Assembly: GCA_016715965.1 (NCBI GenBank)
Contig: JADJXG010000001.1
Location: 1,989,501 to 2,053,500, forward strand
Direction of reading: 5' to 3'
DNA length: 64,000 nt
From: Saprospiraceae bacterium
GTDB taxonomy: Bacteria; Bacteroidota; Bacteroidia; Chitinophagales; Saprospiraceae
The number at the start of each line of letters is the position of its first letter. The stretch's first letter is position 1. Shown here in pieces: positions 17,750 through 27,526 of the stretch. The translations under genes were made by a program, and so were the position numbers. The notes beneath the pieces are model-generated. The model ran no database searches. It was not told the DNA's origin and saw nothing but the letters and a program-made list of their open reading frames with translations.

Positions 17750-18172
17750 TCAGTCGAGGCTAAACAGGATGGGAAGTGTATAATTTACCTCAACGATTTT
17801 ACCATCGTGCTTGCCGGGTTTCCATTTGGGCATCATACTGAGCACGCGGACGGCTTCTTCGTCACATCCGTGACCAATACCACCGGCTACTTTGAGCTTG
17901 CCCAGCTCACCCTGTGGATTGACCACAAAATTCAGAATGACAGTGCCCTTTATTTTATTTTGCTTTGCTTTTTCAGGATATTTTAAATTTTCGGTGATAA
18001 ATTTATTCATGGCATCCAGTCCTCCGGGATACTCTGCCATTTGATCCACAAAAGGGTGTGTTTTGTCCTTCTGATTTTCTGATTCTAAAGTTGTTTGCGC
18101 AAACAGAATTTGAGCAATTAAAAGACAAAGCAACAAACCAGCCAGGGACATTCTAATAAAAATGGATTTCAT
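17750..18172 (-). CDS. Small TonB C-terminal-domain protein
   Basis: The 140-aa protein has a signal peptide or N-terminal anchor (LAGLLLCLLIAQILFAQ) and then a TonB C-terminal domain from about residue 40: MAEYPGGLDAMNKFI, a LKYPEKAKQNKIKGTVILNF strand-helix-strand, GIGHGCDEEAVRV and MPKWKPGKHDGK. It has no proline-rich arm. It is the gene after the full-length tonB, separated by a hairpin terminator, and is closely similar to that protein's C-terminal domain, so it looks like a domain-level duplicate. Whether it contacts receptors is unknown. Confidence 0.85.
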   Translation of the reverse strand: MKSIFIRMSLAGLLLCLLIAQILFAQTTLESENQKDKTHPFVDQMAEYPGGLDAMNKFITENLKYPEKAKQNKIKGTVILNFVVNPQGELGKLKVAGGIGHGCDEEAVRVLSMMPKWKPGKHDGKIVEVNYTLPILFSLD

Positions 18173-18201
18173 GGATTGTTATTTAATTGTGATACAACGA
18201 A

Positions 18202-18247
18202 AACGCCTGAATCCATCAAAAGTGATGAATCAGGCGTTCTTTTTTTA
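18202..18247. terminator. Bidirectional-looking hairpin between tonB and TonB-CTD gene
   Basis: AACGCCTGA (18202-18210) pairs with TCAGGCGTT (18230-18238), and inside it CATCA pairs with TGATG. The T run is strongest on the plus strand (18239-18247); on the minus strand, the direction of the genes, the tail is GTTTTCGTTG. It may only partly separate tonB from the next gene. Confidence 0.7.
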
Positions 18248-18271
18248 TTAGAAATAATATGAGCTAAGGGC

Positions 18272-19090
18272 TTATTCCAATCTGAATTTAATGGGCAGCG
18301 TAAAATTAACCGGTACTGCTTTTCCATTGTGTTTTCCGGGTTTCCATTTGGGCATGGATTTGACCACCCGAACGGCTTCTTCGTCACATCCACCACCAAT
18401 GCCTCTGGCCACGTTTACTTTGCTGATGCTTCCATTGGGTCCTACCACAAACTGCACAACCACAGTGCCCTGGATGTCATTTTCCCTGGCGATGGCGGGG
18501 TATTTCATGTTGGATTGGATGAATTTCATCATGGCTGCCTGGCCATCCGGAAATTCAGGCATTTGCTCTACGAAATCGAAAGGCTTTTCCGGAGCGGGTT
18601 CTTCGATCACCGGAGGAGGAGGAGGTTCGACCAGTGAGGCATCGATTCCACTTTCATCCCCTTCTCTGTTTTCAGTGGATATATCCTTGTCCTGAAGTTC
18701 AGTGATATCAGGTGGAGGCGGTTCTTCATTTTCAACCTCTTCATCTTTCATGACCTTGGGAGGAACAAATCTAATCTGATCCTTGATAGGAGGAGGATCT
18801 ACTTTTGGAGGAGGAGGAGGAGGTTCTTTATTGGGGTCAATGGGAGGCGGCTCGGCCAGGACCACCTCTTTCAACAAGAGATCGTCTTTTTCCTGAGGAA
18901 TCAAAGACCTCACCAGATTTAAGATCATAGGACTGGATACCAGAAGTACAAAAAAGATCAAACCAATGACCAAAGACCTGGACATGATGCGGTCATAAAT
19001 CCGCCGAAGGTACCAGGCACCATATTCCTTGTTACGATTGTCAAAAACGATATCGTCCATGACAAATTTTTGCAAAAGGTTTTGTGACAT
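18272..19090 (-). CDS. tonB: Energy transducer TonB
   Basis: TonB couples inner-membrane proton-motive force to outer-membrane receptors. The 272-aa protein has one transmembrane helix (about residues 37-57, VIGLIFFVLLVSSPMILNLV), a periplasmic proline-rich arm with runs of EPPPPPP and VEPPPPP type between about 80 and 165, and a TonB C-terminal domain from about 185: YPAIARENDIQGTVVVQF, GIGGGCDEEAVRVV, MPKWKPGKHNGK and a closing VNFTLPIKF strand. It is encoded after exbB and two exbD genes in one minus-strand operon, completing an Exb/Ton motor. The Oar-like receptor at 53827 and others elsewhere are plausible clients. Confidence 0.94.
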   Translation of the reverse strand: MSQNLLQKFVMDDIVFDNRNKEYGAWYLRRIYDRIMSRSLVIGLIFFVLLVSSPMILNLVRSLIPQEKDDLLLKEVVLAEPPPIDPNKEPPPPPPKVDPPPIKDQIRFVPPKVMKDEEVENEEPPPPDITELQDKDISTENREGDESGIDASLVEPPPPPVIEEPAPEKPFDFVEQMPEFPDGQAAMMKFIQSNMKYPAIARENDIQGTVVVQFVVGPNGSISKVNVARGIGGGCDEEAVRVVKSMPKWKPGKHNGKAVPVNFTLPIKFRLE

Positions 19091-19136
19091 GTTGTGCTCT
19101 TTAATTGATGAATATAAAACGGATCATGGAGATTGA

Positions 19137-19709
19137 TTATTTCCTGGACTGATTAATTTCCAGACAGATTAATGAATCAATCGGGTCATCTGCAGCCAGA
19201 ATGGCGTATCTTTTTACACCATTGATGCTCATTTCATCCAAAACATCCACTGTGTTTTTGACCTTGCTTTTGGGCAGGGGTTTAATCATGATAAAAATGG
19301 TATCCTGGTGACCCCAATCGCGGGCCACTTCTTTCTGACGATTTTGAATGACTTTGCGCAATCCTGATGGACTGTAATCCACACTGTCCACAGCCAATTC
19401 TGTATCGGCATCCACCTCATCGGGTGAGGTATAGGCATAGACCTTGTCGTTGTCTCCCAGCAGCAAGGTAAATGTCTTGGACATTTTAATGGCAGGCTGA
19501 TCTTTTTTGTCTTCGTTATCGTCCTTGGCGGGCTTAATCACCTCCATTGTTTTGGGTTTGTTGAAAGTGGTGGCCAGCATAAAAAATGTGATCAGGAGGA
19601 AACCCAAATCCACCATGGCAGTGAGGTCCACGCGGGTGGACATTTTTTTCGATCGCGATTTCTTTTTTCCTTTTTTCGCCCCTGATTCGGGAACATTCAT
19701 TTCAGCCAT
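19137..19709 (-). CDS. exbD: ExbD/TolR biopolymer transport protein (second)
   Basis: At 190 aa this is an ExbD/TolR-type protein: a basic N terminus (KKGKKKSRSKKM), one transmembrane helix starting LTAMVDLGFLLITFFMLATTF with the conserved Asp in MVD, and a periplasmic domain. The ExbD Asp is the proton-path residue of the ExbB-ExbD motor. It lies 33 bases after the first exbD and 46 bases before tonB. The periplasmic part is longer than in small ExbD proteins, as is common in Bacteroidota. Confidence 0.92.
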   Translation of the reverse strand: MAEMNVPESGAKKGKKKSRSKKMSTRVDLTAMVDLGFLLITFFMLATTFNKPKTMEVIKPAKDDNEDKKDQPAIKMSKTFTLLLGDNDKVYAYTSPDEVDADTELAVDSVDYSPSGLRKVIQNRQKEVARDWGHQDTIFIMIKPLPKSKVKNTVDVLDEMSINGVKRYAILAADDPIDSLICLEINQSRK

Positions 19710-19742
19710 GTTTCGGTTGATTTATTGTCTGGATAAAAAAAA

Positions 19743-20348
19743 TTATTCTCTGGCAGTTTTTGCCGATGTAACAATGTTAAATCGGTTTACTTTTCTGTTT
19801 TGCAAGGCTTCTATCAAAGCTGCAAAAGATTTGTATTCGGTCGTTTTATCGGCTTTGATGGCAATCCGCAGATTGTTGTTGACCTGTCTCGAAAAGAGAA
19901 TCAGATCTTCTACCTGAGTTTCTCCGCCCGTTGTATCAATCTTAAGTCCGGGCTGAATCATATTGGCTCGTTCAGAGGGATCTTTTTTCAGAAAATCGGG
20001 CAATGCTTTGATGTCCATACCCCATAGCTCAAGGGTTCTGAAAGCATCCTGTTGTTCTGCGGTAAACTGGATGGCGTATCGCTCAGAAAGTTTATTCAAT
20101 AGACCCAGTCTGGTATTTTGATCATCCAATCCGAAAAAAATCCTTCCATCCGGAGAAATGTTAAACATCATAATATCCTTGTCCGGAATGGGAATTTGTG
20201 CAGTGGATGCAGGGATGTCGATTTGAACCACTTCCTGATCCTTGAATTTGGTGGTCAGAATAAAAAAAGTCAGCAAAAGAAAAGCGACATCGCACATGGC
20301 GGTCATGTCGATGGCCGTACTCTTGCGGGGTATTTTAACCTTTGGCAT
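19743..20348 (-). CDS. exbD: ExbD/TolR biopolymer transport protein (first)
   Basis: This 201-aa ExbD/TolR protein has the helix IDMTAMCDVAFLLLTFFILT, with the conserved Asp (MCD) at its start, followed by a periplasmic domain. It differs clearly from the second ExbD, so the pair is an old duplication; two exbD genes in tandem are frequent in Bacteroidota exb operons. It follows exbB by 42 bases. The two ExbDs may form a mixed dimer in the motor, which is inference. Confidence 0.92.
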   Translation of the reverse strand: MPKVKIPRKSTAIDMTAMCDVAFLLLTFFILTTKFKDQEVVQIDIPASTAQIPIPDKDIMMFNISPDGRIFFGLDDQNTRLGLLNKLSERYAIQFTAEQQDAFRTLELWGMDIKALPDFLKKDPSERANMIQPGLKIDTTGGETQVEDLILFSRQVNNNLRIAIKADKTTEYKSFAALIEALQNRKVNRFNIVTSAKTARE

Positions 20349-20390
20349 GTAATTATTGCTTTAGGAAGTGAAATAAAAAATACCGGGAGA

Positions 20391-21206
20391 TCAATGCTTT
20401 GAAGCGAAAGTCTGAGAAATACTAAAACCGGCTTCATCAATTCCATACGTCATTCCGTCAATTTTGGTGGTGAAGTAATTGTAGAAAATGATGGCAAGGG
20501 CTGAAGAACCAATACCCAAAGCTGTATTGATCAAGGCTTCGGAAATACCATTGGAAAGCTGAACGGCGTCTGGTGCTCCTGCAGTGGCGATGGCTGAAAA
20601 CGCTTTGATCATTCCAAATACCGTACCCAAAAGACCCAAAAGTGTGGCTACAGATGAAATGGTGGCGAGGATGACCAGGTTTTTTTCGAGCATGGGTAGT
20701 TCCAATGAAGTGGATTCCTCAATTTCTTTTTGAATGGCCAGAACCTTTTGCTCTTTGTCCAGAGTGGTATTGCTGGACATCTGTTTGTATTTGTTCAACC
20801 CCTCGCGAATGATGTTAGCCACAGAACCCTGCTGTTTGTCACATTCTGCGATGGCGGAATCCACCTGATTTCCATCCAGAAATTTCTTGATTTTATGCAC
20901 AAAGTTGGGCAGAGAGCCTTTGCCATTGGCTATGCTCAGGGTAATGAATCGCTCGATGACAGTAGCCACCACGATCATAAAGACTGCCATCAAAAAAGGT
21001 ACAATAACTCCACCTTTGTACATCATACCCAAATAATCTCCGCTCAATGGATGTTTGGTGTTGTCACCATCCTGGAAGTGACTGGGATCACCCAAGATAA
21101 AATAATAAATCAAATGACCCACCACAATGGCGGTGAAGATGGTGAGGGATGCAAAGATGTTGCTAAATTTCCCGCTGGGTTTTACACTTGGCTTTTGATT
21201 GCTCAT
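20391..21206 (-). CDS. exbB: MotA/TolQ/ExbB proton channel protein
   Basis: The 271-aa protein has three hydrophobic segments: about 17-34 (IFTAIVVGHLIYYFIL), 69-87 (VIVPFLMAVFMIVVATVI) and a long C-terminal pair from about 170, NLVILATISSVATLLGLLGT followed by VFGMIKAF, then ISEALINTALGIGSSALAII. The LLGLLGTVFGMI core is the ExbB/TolQ signature. It forms the pentameric channel part of the TonB motor in the inner membrane. It is the first gene of the five-gene minus-strand operon; the 564-base AT-rich gap in front of it should hold the operon promoter. Confidence 0.94.
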   Translation of the reverse strand: MSNQKPSVKPSGKFSNIFASLTIFTAIVVGHLIYYFILGDPSHFQDGDNTKHPLSGDYLGMMYKGGVIVPFLMAVFMIVVATVIERFITLSIANGKGSLPNFVHKIKKFLDGNQVDSAIAECDKQQGSVANIIREGLNKYKQMSSNTTLDKEQKVLAIQKEIEESTSLELPMLEKNLVILATISSVATLLGLLGTVFGMIKAFSAIATAGAPDAVQLSNGISEALINTALGIGSSALAIIFYNYFTTKIDGMTYGIDEAGFSISQTFASKH

Positions 21207-21770
21207 AATCAGAGAATTAATCGTTGATAAATGAAAGTGATTTAAGTTTGTAAAATATTAAAATTCAATGTTTTAGATTTTTAATTAGACCATTGCTCAA
21301 AGTGGAATATTACAATAGAAAAGAACCTTAGAAGGCGTAATATTAAAACGTTTTGACTACAAAAAGGTGTTTCCTGTATGAATAAAATTTTAAAAAATGA
21401 CATTATACAAAATTTTTATGCTTTATTCATTTATTATCAAATATATAAGTATTAAATTTTTAGTTAACATTTAAAATGCTTAGAAATGAATTGGGATGGC
21501 ATAAACTTCGGTGAACCAGATAATCTGACCAGCGGAAAAACAGGATATTACAAAATTTTCATTTTTTTTTGTCTGTACTAAATATCAATAGATCAATACT
21601 TTAGATTTAGTTTTCAAATGATTTTGAATTATTATACATAGATTTTATTGTAATATTTAAAAACCTTGTATATTTGCCCTTGAATAAAGCCCCCCAAAGG
21701 CTAAAACAGTTCTTTAGATCATAGCGGATAAAAGCGAATAAACTCGAATTATTCACAAAAGCTTTTTGCT
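21207..21770. other. AT-rich divergent intergenic region
   Basis: This 564-base spacer lies between the exb operon and the first giant gene. It is very AT-rich with no credible coding frame. The one good promoter match is the plus-strand element at 21647-21676. A short GCC/GGC stem (near 21689-21700) lies in the expected 5' leader of the downstream gene. No clear promoter for the minus-strand operon was found by eye. Confidence 0.6.
21647..21676 (+). promoter_or_regulatory. Promoter of first giant adhesin gene
   Basis: ATTG (21647-21650) and TATATTTG (21669-21676) resemble the -33 TTTG and -7 TAnnTTTG elements of Bacteroidota, with 18 bases between them. This predicts a leader of about 90 bases before the ATG at 21771. 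Confidence 0.5.
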
Positions 21771-24596
21771 ATGTATCTTATAAAACAGATTTACACACTT
21801 TTCCTCACCATTTTATTGTGGAATGTTGTAGCAATTGGTTCCTATGCCGGCATCGTTTTTGATGGCTCGCCCGGGACCGCAGCTCCTCCAATCACACTGG
21901 GAGGATTTCAAATGAATCCATTTCCAACGGATACCAGACCTCTTTTAAATTTTGAAACAGAAGTTCCGGCCTTTCTTCCGGGAATTCCACCCATTGGTTT
22001 TACTCCGGCTCTCCAGCACAGGAGAGTAGGTGTAAATTGGGCCACCTGGAGTCATGGTTATACAGGAGATGTATATTCTTTAACACCTGGTACATCTGTG
22101 ACCATCAGCCTGCCACCGGGTACTAGGGCTTTTTACCTTTATGCGGAAGGCAATGCCTTTAACATTGCCAATATTACCGCGATGGCCAATGATGGAACGA
22201 GTTCAGGCCCAATCCCTGTGAACGGAGGATCTGGTGCTACTTATTTTGGCTTCTACACCACCTCCCAGTCTTGTATGTTGTCCAGTATTATTGTTAATGT
22301 AAGTCCGAATGCAAATGGATTTGCCATCGGTGAGTTTGCCATTGCCTGCGTGCCTTATTTGGAGTGCCCTTCAGACATGACTGTTGCCCTTGGACCCGGA
22401 TCCTGTGATACCAGTTTGTTTTGGCAACCGACGGCTTATAGTTATTGTGCAGATACTTTCTCTGGAATTGAGCCAGGAACTCCAATTAATGAAAACAATT
22501 GGGTTACACAACCTTCTGCCACAGGCTTCACATTTTTCGCGCCTGATTCGATACGGGTGGCAGGAAATCCTGCTGCCGGAAACAGGGATTTGTGCATTCG
22601 CTTTAGTTGTGCAGGTCGATTTTCATTTACGGTCAGAGCATATCGGACTGGGCCTTCTCCGGGAGGCTTTAACGGAGATCATGTTTTTATTGGCATTAAC
22701 GGAGTATTTACCCAGTTCACGCCAAATACACCTGGCTCCACCCTCTATTTGAGTAACTACTCCACCAATGTTGATGTAGGAGACCTATTGTGCATACGCG
22801 TCGCGTCCAATGGTGCCGGTGCACAAACAGTGGCTACGATGGATGCGTTCATTTATTCCACTTTGGTGTTGGAGCAAACCAGTGGGCCTCTTCCCGCCAC
22901 AGGCCTTCATCTGAACAATGGGACGTTTTTACCACCTGGAATTCATACGGTTGAATACGAAGCATCCGATTGTTATCAGGGTACAGAAAGCTGCAGTTTT
23001 AACATCACCATTTTGGATGCAGAACCTGTGATTACCTGTCCTCCGAATACTACGATCAATTTGGACAGCATGGACTGTTCAAGAATCTATTGTTACAATG
23101 TATCAGCCACAGACAATTGTATCCAGACCAGTCTTGATCTTCCAGGATATCAATTGATTGGAGTATACAATGGAAACAGCTATTTTATTTCTCCTCCGGG
23201 ACCGGCCAATCATCTGCATTGGCTGGAAGCCAATGAAACCGCCGCAGCTTTGGGTGGGCATTTGGTAACCATTGAGGACGCAGCTGAGAATAACTTTTTA
23301 ACTGCTGCTGTTCCATTTACCCTTGGAGTTGCTGAAAATCACTATTGGATCGGAATGCGGTACAGTCCCTCGCTCGATCAGTACAAGTGGATCACCGGAG
23401 AACCTGTCAACTATACCAATTGGGGTGTAGGGCAACCCGGCATTATACCGGGAGTATATGCTTGGTTCTGGGATCTTGTGGGAGGAACCTGGTGGGATTC
23501 TCCTTCCATTTTATTTAGAAGATATATCATTGAATTTGAAAATGGACTTCAAATCAAACAACTTTCGGGAATTCCAAGTGGAAATCCGTTTCCTCCGGGT
23601 ATAACTACCAATGTATATTCAGCCATGGACGAATATGGGAACATGGATCAGTGTTCTTTTACTGTCAATGTCATTGGATCGTCCAGCATGTCCTGTAAAA
23701 ATATCAATGTTTCATTGGACGAATTCTGTCAGGTGGAAATTACCCCGCAAATGTTATTGACGGGATATTATGCCTGTTACGATGTTTTTCAAGTAGAACT
23801 AAGCCATTACAATCATATCATTCCAAATCCTTTGGACAGCCATTTTCTGGGTAAAACCATTGTCGCTAAAATTACGGACACAACAACCGGCAACAGTTGT
23901 TGGGGAAATGTGTATGTAGAGGACAAGCTAGCCCCTGAGGTAATCTGTCGGGATATACGGGTGAGTTGCAAGCAATTTGAGATCGACAGTTTGATTCCGG
24001 CGGCCTCATTTGATTGCAGTGATTATACGGTGAGATTATTGGATCAGCAGGTGGAGAGTTTGCATTGTGATCCAGAGCTGATCAAGCGTGTACGCCGTTG
24101 GTGGATATCGAGAGATGCGCAGGGAAATGAAAGTGAGCCGTGCATACAGACGATTGAGGTGGAGCGATTGGATATTTACGATGTGTGGTTTCCGGATGAA
24201 AGTGTGATTTTGGAATGCGACCATATTGATTCTTTTGATGTCAACGGACATCCACATCCGTACGTGACGGGTATACCCTATTATCAGCATATCTGGCCGA
24301 TCTGGCCGACGGTGGACTTTTTGTGCAATGTGTATGTAGATTATGTGGATACTGATTTGGGCAAGATAGGCTGTACACGCAAGATCATGCGTACCTGGCG
24401 GGTGCGCGAGTGGTGGTGCAGCGAAGAATTGGAGAACTTTAGTGTACAGATCATACAGATCCAGGACAACATAGGACCGAGAATCAAGCACATCCATTAT
24501 GATTTTGAAGCGACGACCAGCCACAAGAGTTGTGAAGCAGATGTGGTCATACCCCGATTGATGCGTACGACGCCTGTCACAATGATTTGCGGATAG
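21771..24596 (+). CDS. Giant T9SS-secreted adhesin, N-terminal part (frameshifted gene)
   Basis: This frame encodes 941 aa, the front half of a gene broken at 24552-24555. It begins with a signal peptide (about 1-28, ending near GSYA). Residues 30-200 are an unrecognised beta-rich domain. HYR-like elements lie near 418 (VITCPPNTT). Residues about 459-596 look like a C-type lectin fold: HWLEANETAAALGGHLVTIE, then HYWIGMRYSP, NYTNWGVGQPG and WWDSPSILFRRYIIEFE. From residue 705 it enters the tail shared almost base-for-base with the next gene. One C is missing relative to that copy, so the frame leaves the family sequence after VVIP and stops 13 codons later. The remainder is encoded from 24587. 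Expected location is the cell surface. Confidence 0.85.
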   Translation: MYLIKQIYTLFLTILLWNVVAIGSYAGIVFDGSPGTAAPPITLGGFQMNPFPTDTRPLLNFETEVPAFLPGIPPIGFTPALQHRRVGVNWATWSHGYTGDVYSLTPGTSVTISLPPGTRAFYLYAEGNAFNIANITAMANDGTSSGPIPVNGGSGATYFGFYTTSQSCMLSSIIVNVSPNANGFAIGEFAIACVPYLECPSDMTVALGPGSCDTSLFWQPTAYSYCADTFSGIEPGTPINENNWVTQPSATGFTFFAPDSIRVAGNPAAGNRDLCIRFSCAGRFSFTVRAYRTGPSPGGFNGDHVFIGINGVFTQFTPNTPGSTLYLSNYSTNVDVGDLLCIRVASNGAGAQTVATMDAFIYSTLVLEQTSGPLPATGLHLNNGTFLPPGIHTVEYEASDCYQGTESCSFNITILDAEPVITCPPNTTINLDSMDCSRIYCYNVSATDNCIQTSLDLPGYQLIGVYNGNSYFISPPGPANHLHWLEANETAAALGGHLVTIEDAAENNFLTAAVPFTLGVAENHYWIGMRYSPSLDQYKWITGEPVNYTNWGVGQPGIIPGVYAWFWDLVGGTWWDSPSILFRRYIIEFENGLQIKQLSGIPSGNPFPPGITTNVYSAMDEYGNMDQCSFTVNVIGSSSMSCKNINVSLDEFCQVEITPQMLLTGYYACYDVFQVELSHYNHIIPNPLDSHFLGKTIVAKITDTTTGNSCWGNVYVEDKLAPEVICRDIRVSCKQFEIDSLIPAASFDCSDYTVRLLDQQVESLHCDPELIKRVRRWWISRDAQGNESEPCIQTIEVERLDIYDVWFPDESVILECDHIDSFDVNGHPHPYVTGIPYYQHIWPIWPTVDFLCNVYVDYVDTDLGKIGCTRKIMRTWRVREWWCSEELENFSVQIIQIQDNIGPRIKHIHYDFEATTSHKSCEADVVIPRLMRTTPVTMICG

Positions 24597-27526
24597 ATGT
24601 GGTATATCCGGGCGGAGTGTTGGTGGATCAGAATGGAGGCAGGGTGAGATTGCCGGTAGGCTTGGATACGATTATCTATCGGGTATATGATGGGTGTTAT
24701 AATTTGACAGAAGATACATTGTATGTGACCGTCAAAGACCACACAGAACCGGTGGCGGTATGTGAAAGGAGGACAGTGGTGGCCCTGAATGATTCGGGTT
24801 TGAACTGGGTACCGGCCGAGGTATTTGACGATGGAAGTTTTGACGAGTGCAAGTTGCATCATTTTGAAGTGAGGAGAATGGATCTAAACCATTGTGGTAC
24901 GATCGGAGAAGACGACTGGGGTCCTGAGGTACAGTTTTGTTGTAGCGATGTTGGATCCGGAGAGATCATGGTAGCTTTTAAAGCCATCGACATAAGCAAC
25001 AATGAAGCGATCTGTATGGTGTTTGTAGAAGTACAGGACAAGGACATGCCAAGGATAACATGTCCACCGGATATCGATGTGGATTGTCGTTTTGATTTTG
25101 ACATCAATCATCTGGACAGAAGTTTTGGAGATGTTGTGACTGCAGAAGCAGATCGGGAAATGATTGTAATAGATCCGGTGTATTGGCATTATATTTATGG
25201 ACATCCACAGGATGGCATTGCGTACGACAATTGCAATCCGAATGTGACACACCGTGTGGACAGCAGTGGCATGAACCAGTGCGGCATGGGCACGATCATC
25301 CGGGAATTTACGGTGACGGATGACCAGGGCAACAGCGCGAGCTGCACCCAGCGGATCTATGTGGACAATCATCACAGGAGTGGACATATTACGATTAGCT
25401 GGCCTTATGATTATGAGACGAGCGATATCTGTGATTCGAGATTGTTGCATCCGGATTTATTGTCATACCCATACAATTATCCGGTGGTGAGCGACGATGA
25501 GTGCAGCATCATAGGGATGGATTTCAAGGACCATGTATTTTCATCGACGGTACCGGGAGAGCCATGTTTTAAGATATTCCGGGTGTGGAAAGTGATCGAC
25601 TGGTGTTATCGGGATCAAAGTGGAGATATCCTGATATACATAGACACACAGGTGATCAAGGTGAGCAATTATGTGGATCCGGTGATCTACAGATTGTGTC
25701 ATGACACGACGATCTGTACGTATGATGTGGAATGTCGTCCGATACCGGTGAGACTGAGTATAGGAGCGAGTGATGTTTGTACAGCGAAAGAGGAGTTGTT
25801 GTATCGCTATAAGATAGATCTGGACAGCGATGGTACGATCGACATTGTGCGCACGTCGATAGGAGATAGTACGGCGAGTGGCACCTGGCCATTGGGCAGA
25901 CATACGATCAAGTGGGAAGTGGAAGACAGATGCGGCAACACGGCCAAGTGTGAGTCTCAACTGAACCTGATCAATTGCAAACCGCCGACGGCGTATTGTC
26001 ACAGAGATCTGAGCATCGGATTGACGGCAATGGATCTGGATGGCGACGGCATACCGGAGACAAAGATGGCAGAAGTGTGGGCCAGTGACATCAATGTCAA
26101 CTCAGAGCACGGCTGCGGTTATGACATCGTGTTTAGCTTTAGTTCGGATACGACAGACAAGGTGAGATTTTACAATTGCGACAGCTTAGGTCCAAGAGAA
26201 GTGGAGTTGTGGGTGACGGACATCAACGGCAATCAATCCTTCTGCAGGACGATCATCATCATCCAGGACAATCCGCAGATACCACCTGCCTGTCCGGGCA
26301 ATCTGAAAGATGTGGTTGTGAGTGGATTGATCCGGACGGAGGCAGACCGGGAGGTAGAGGAGACACAGGTGAGTCTGGAGACCAGTGCACTGCAAAAAGT
26401 GAAGACCAATTACGAAGGCAGATATGCATTTTCACCGATGCCGACGGGAGGAAGTTATGAGGTGAAGCCGGAGAAGAATGACGATTGGAGCAATGGAGTG
26501 ACGACAGCCGACATCATCAGGATCCAGAAACATATACTGGGAGTGGAAGAGATGACGAGTCCATATCAGATGATAGCAGCAGATGTCAACAGGAGCAAGT
26601 CAGTTACAGCAAGAGACATATCAGATTTGAGAAAATTGATCTTGGGTAGTGCGACAGAAATCAAAGGGAATACGAGCTGGAGATTTGTACCGGTGAGTTA
26701 TAGTTTTGTCAATGCGGCAGAAGCATTGGAGGACATTCATCCGGAAGCATACAAGATCAGTTATTTGAACAGCGATTTGAAAGCGGACTTTGTGGCGATC
26801 AAGGTGGGAGATGTGAATGAATCAGCGCGCACCAGAGGAGCCAATGGAGTGAGCAGCCGTACGGGCAAGACATTGGATCTGAATTATGCAGATGTTGAAA
26901 TGAAGAAAGGGGAGTTGTACGAGATACAGTTGGTGTCGAGCAACATCGAGCAGTTTGCAGGATTCCAGACGACCCTGGAGCTAAGTCCGGAGTTTGGTCA
27001 GATTGTGGAGTTGAGTCCCAACCGCCACAATGATTTTGGAGAAGAGCATTACAGTCTGCACGCGTTGAACAGTGGACGTGTGAGCATGAGCTGGGATGGG
27101 CAAGCGAAAAATGAGGAGAGATTGTGGAGCATCAAAATTCGAGCGGCACGGGATGGCAGATTGTCAGACATGCTTCGATTGAATTCCACGATCACAGCCT
27201 CGATGAGCATCGATGCCAATCAGACAGAAGGAAGAATCGAACTGCGCAGCAGGGGTCTGTTGGAGAAAGAGTTTGTGCTGATGCAAAACGAACCCAACCC
27301 ATGGAAAGAACAGACCTCGATTGGCTTGTTGTTGCCAAGGGCAGGTACGGTCAGACTTACGATCTATGATGCGACGGGAAGAGTGCATCTGAAGGCAGAA
27401 AGAGAAATGAGCAAAGGCTATCAGGAATGGATTCTGGAAGCGGGTATCTTGAGCAGTTCAGGAGTGTATTACTATCAGGCAGATTATGAAAGCAACACGC
27501 AGACCAGGAAGATGGTGATCCTGGAA
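23885..27526 (+). repeat. 3.64-kb direct repeat, copy 1 (shared adhesin tail)
   Basis: It is near-identical to 29482-33124. The offset is 5597 before the C run at 24552 and 5598 after it, so one base is missing here and no other indel is needed. Similarity begins abruptly at an ACCGGCAACAGTTGTTGG word inside both reading frames and ends at the stop codons. By eye about 25 substitutions are seen, clustered near the two edges and around 25.05-25.23 kb. Confidence 0.97.
24552..24555 (+). other. Frameshift site: C4 here versus C5 in the paralogous copy
   Basis: The text GTCATA-CCCC-GATTG here corresponds to GTCATA-CCCCC-GATTG at 30149-30153 in the intact gene. Restoring one C joins the 941-aa and 980-aa frames into one protein of about 1,919 aa with the same layout as its neighbour. 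It may be a true mutation or a sequencing/assembly error in a short homopolymer. Confidence 0.93.

Noticed and set aside
23145..23560. Diversity-generating retroelement using the C-type-lectin-like domain as variable protein
   Set aside because: The lectin-like fold is suggestive, but no reverse transcriptase, no template repeat and no second near-identical lectin segment were seen in the window.
24552..24555. Programmed ribosomal frameshift joining the two halves of the first giant gene
   Set aside because: No slippery heptamer with a following pseudoknot was seen, and the paralogous copy simply has one more C with a continuous frame. A lost base explains it better.
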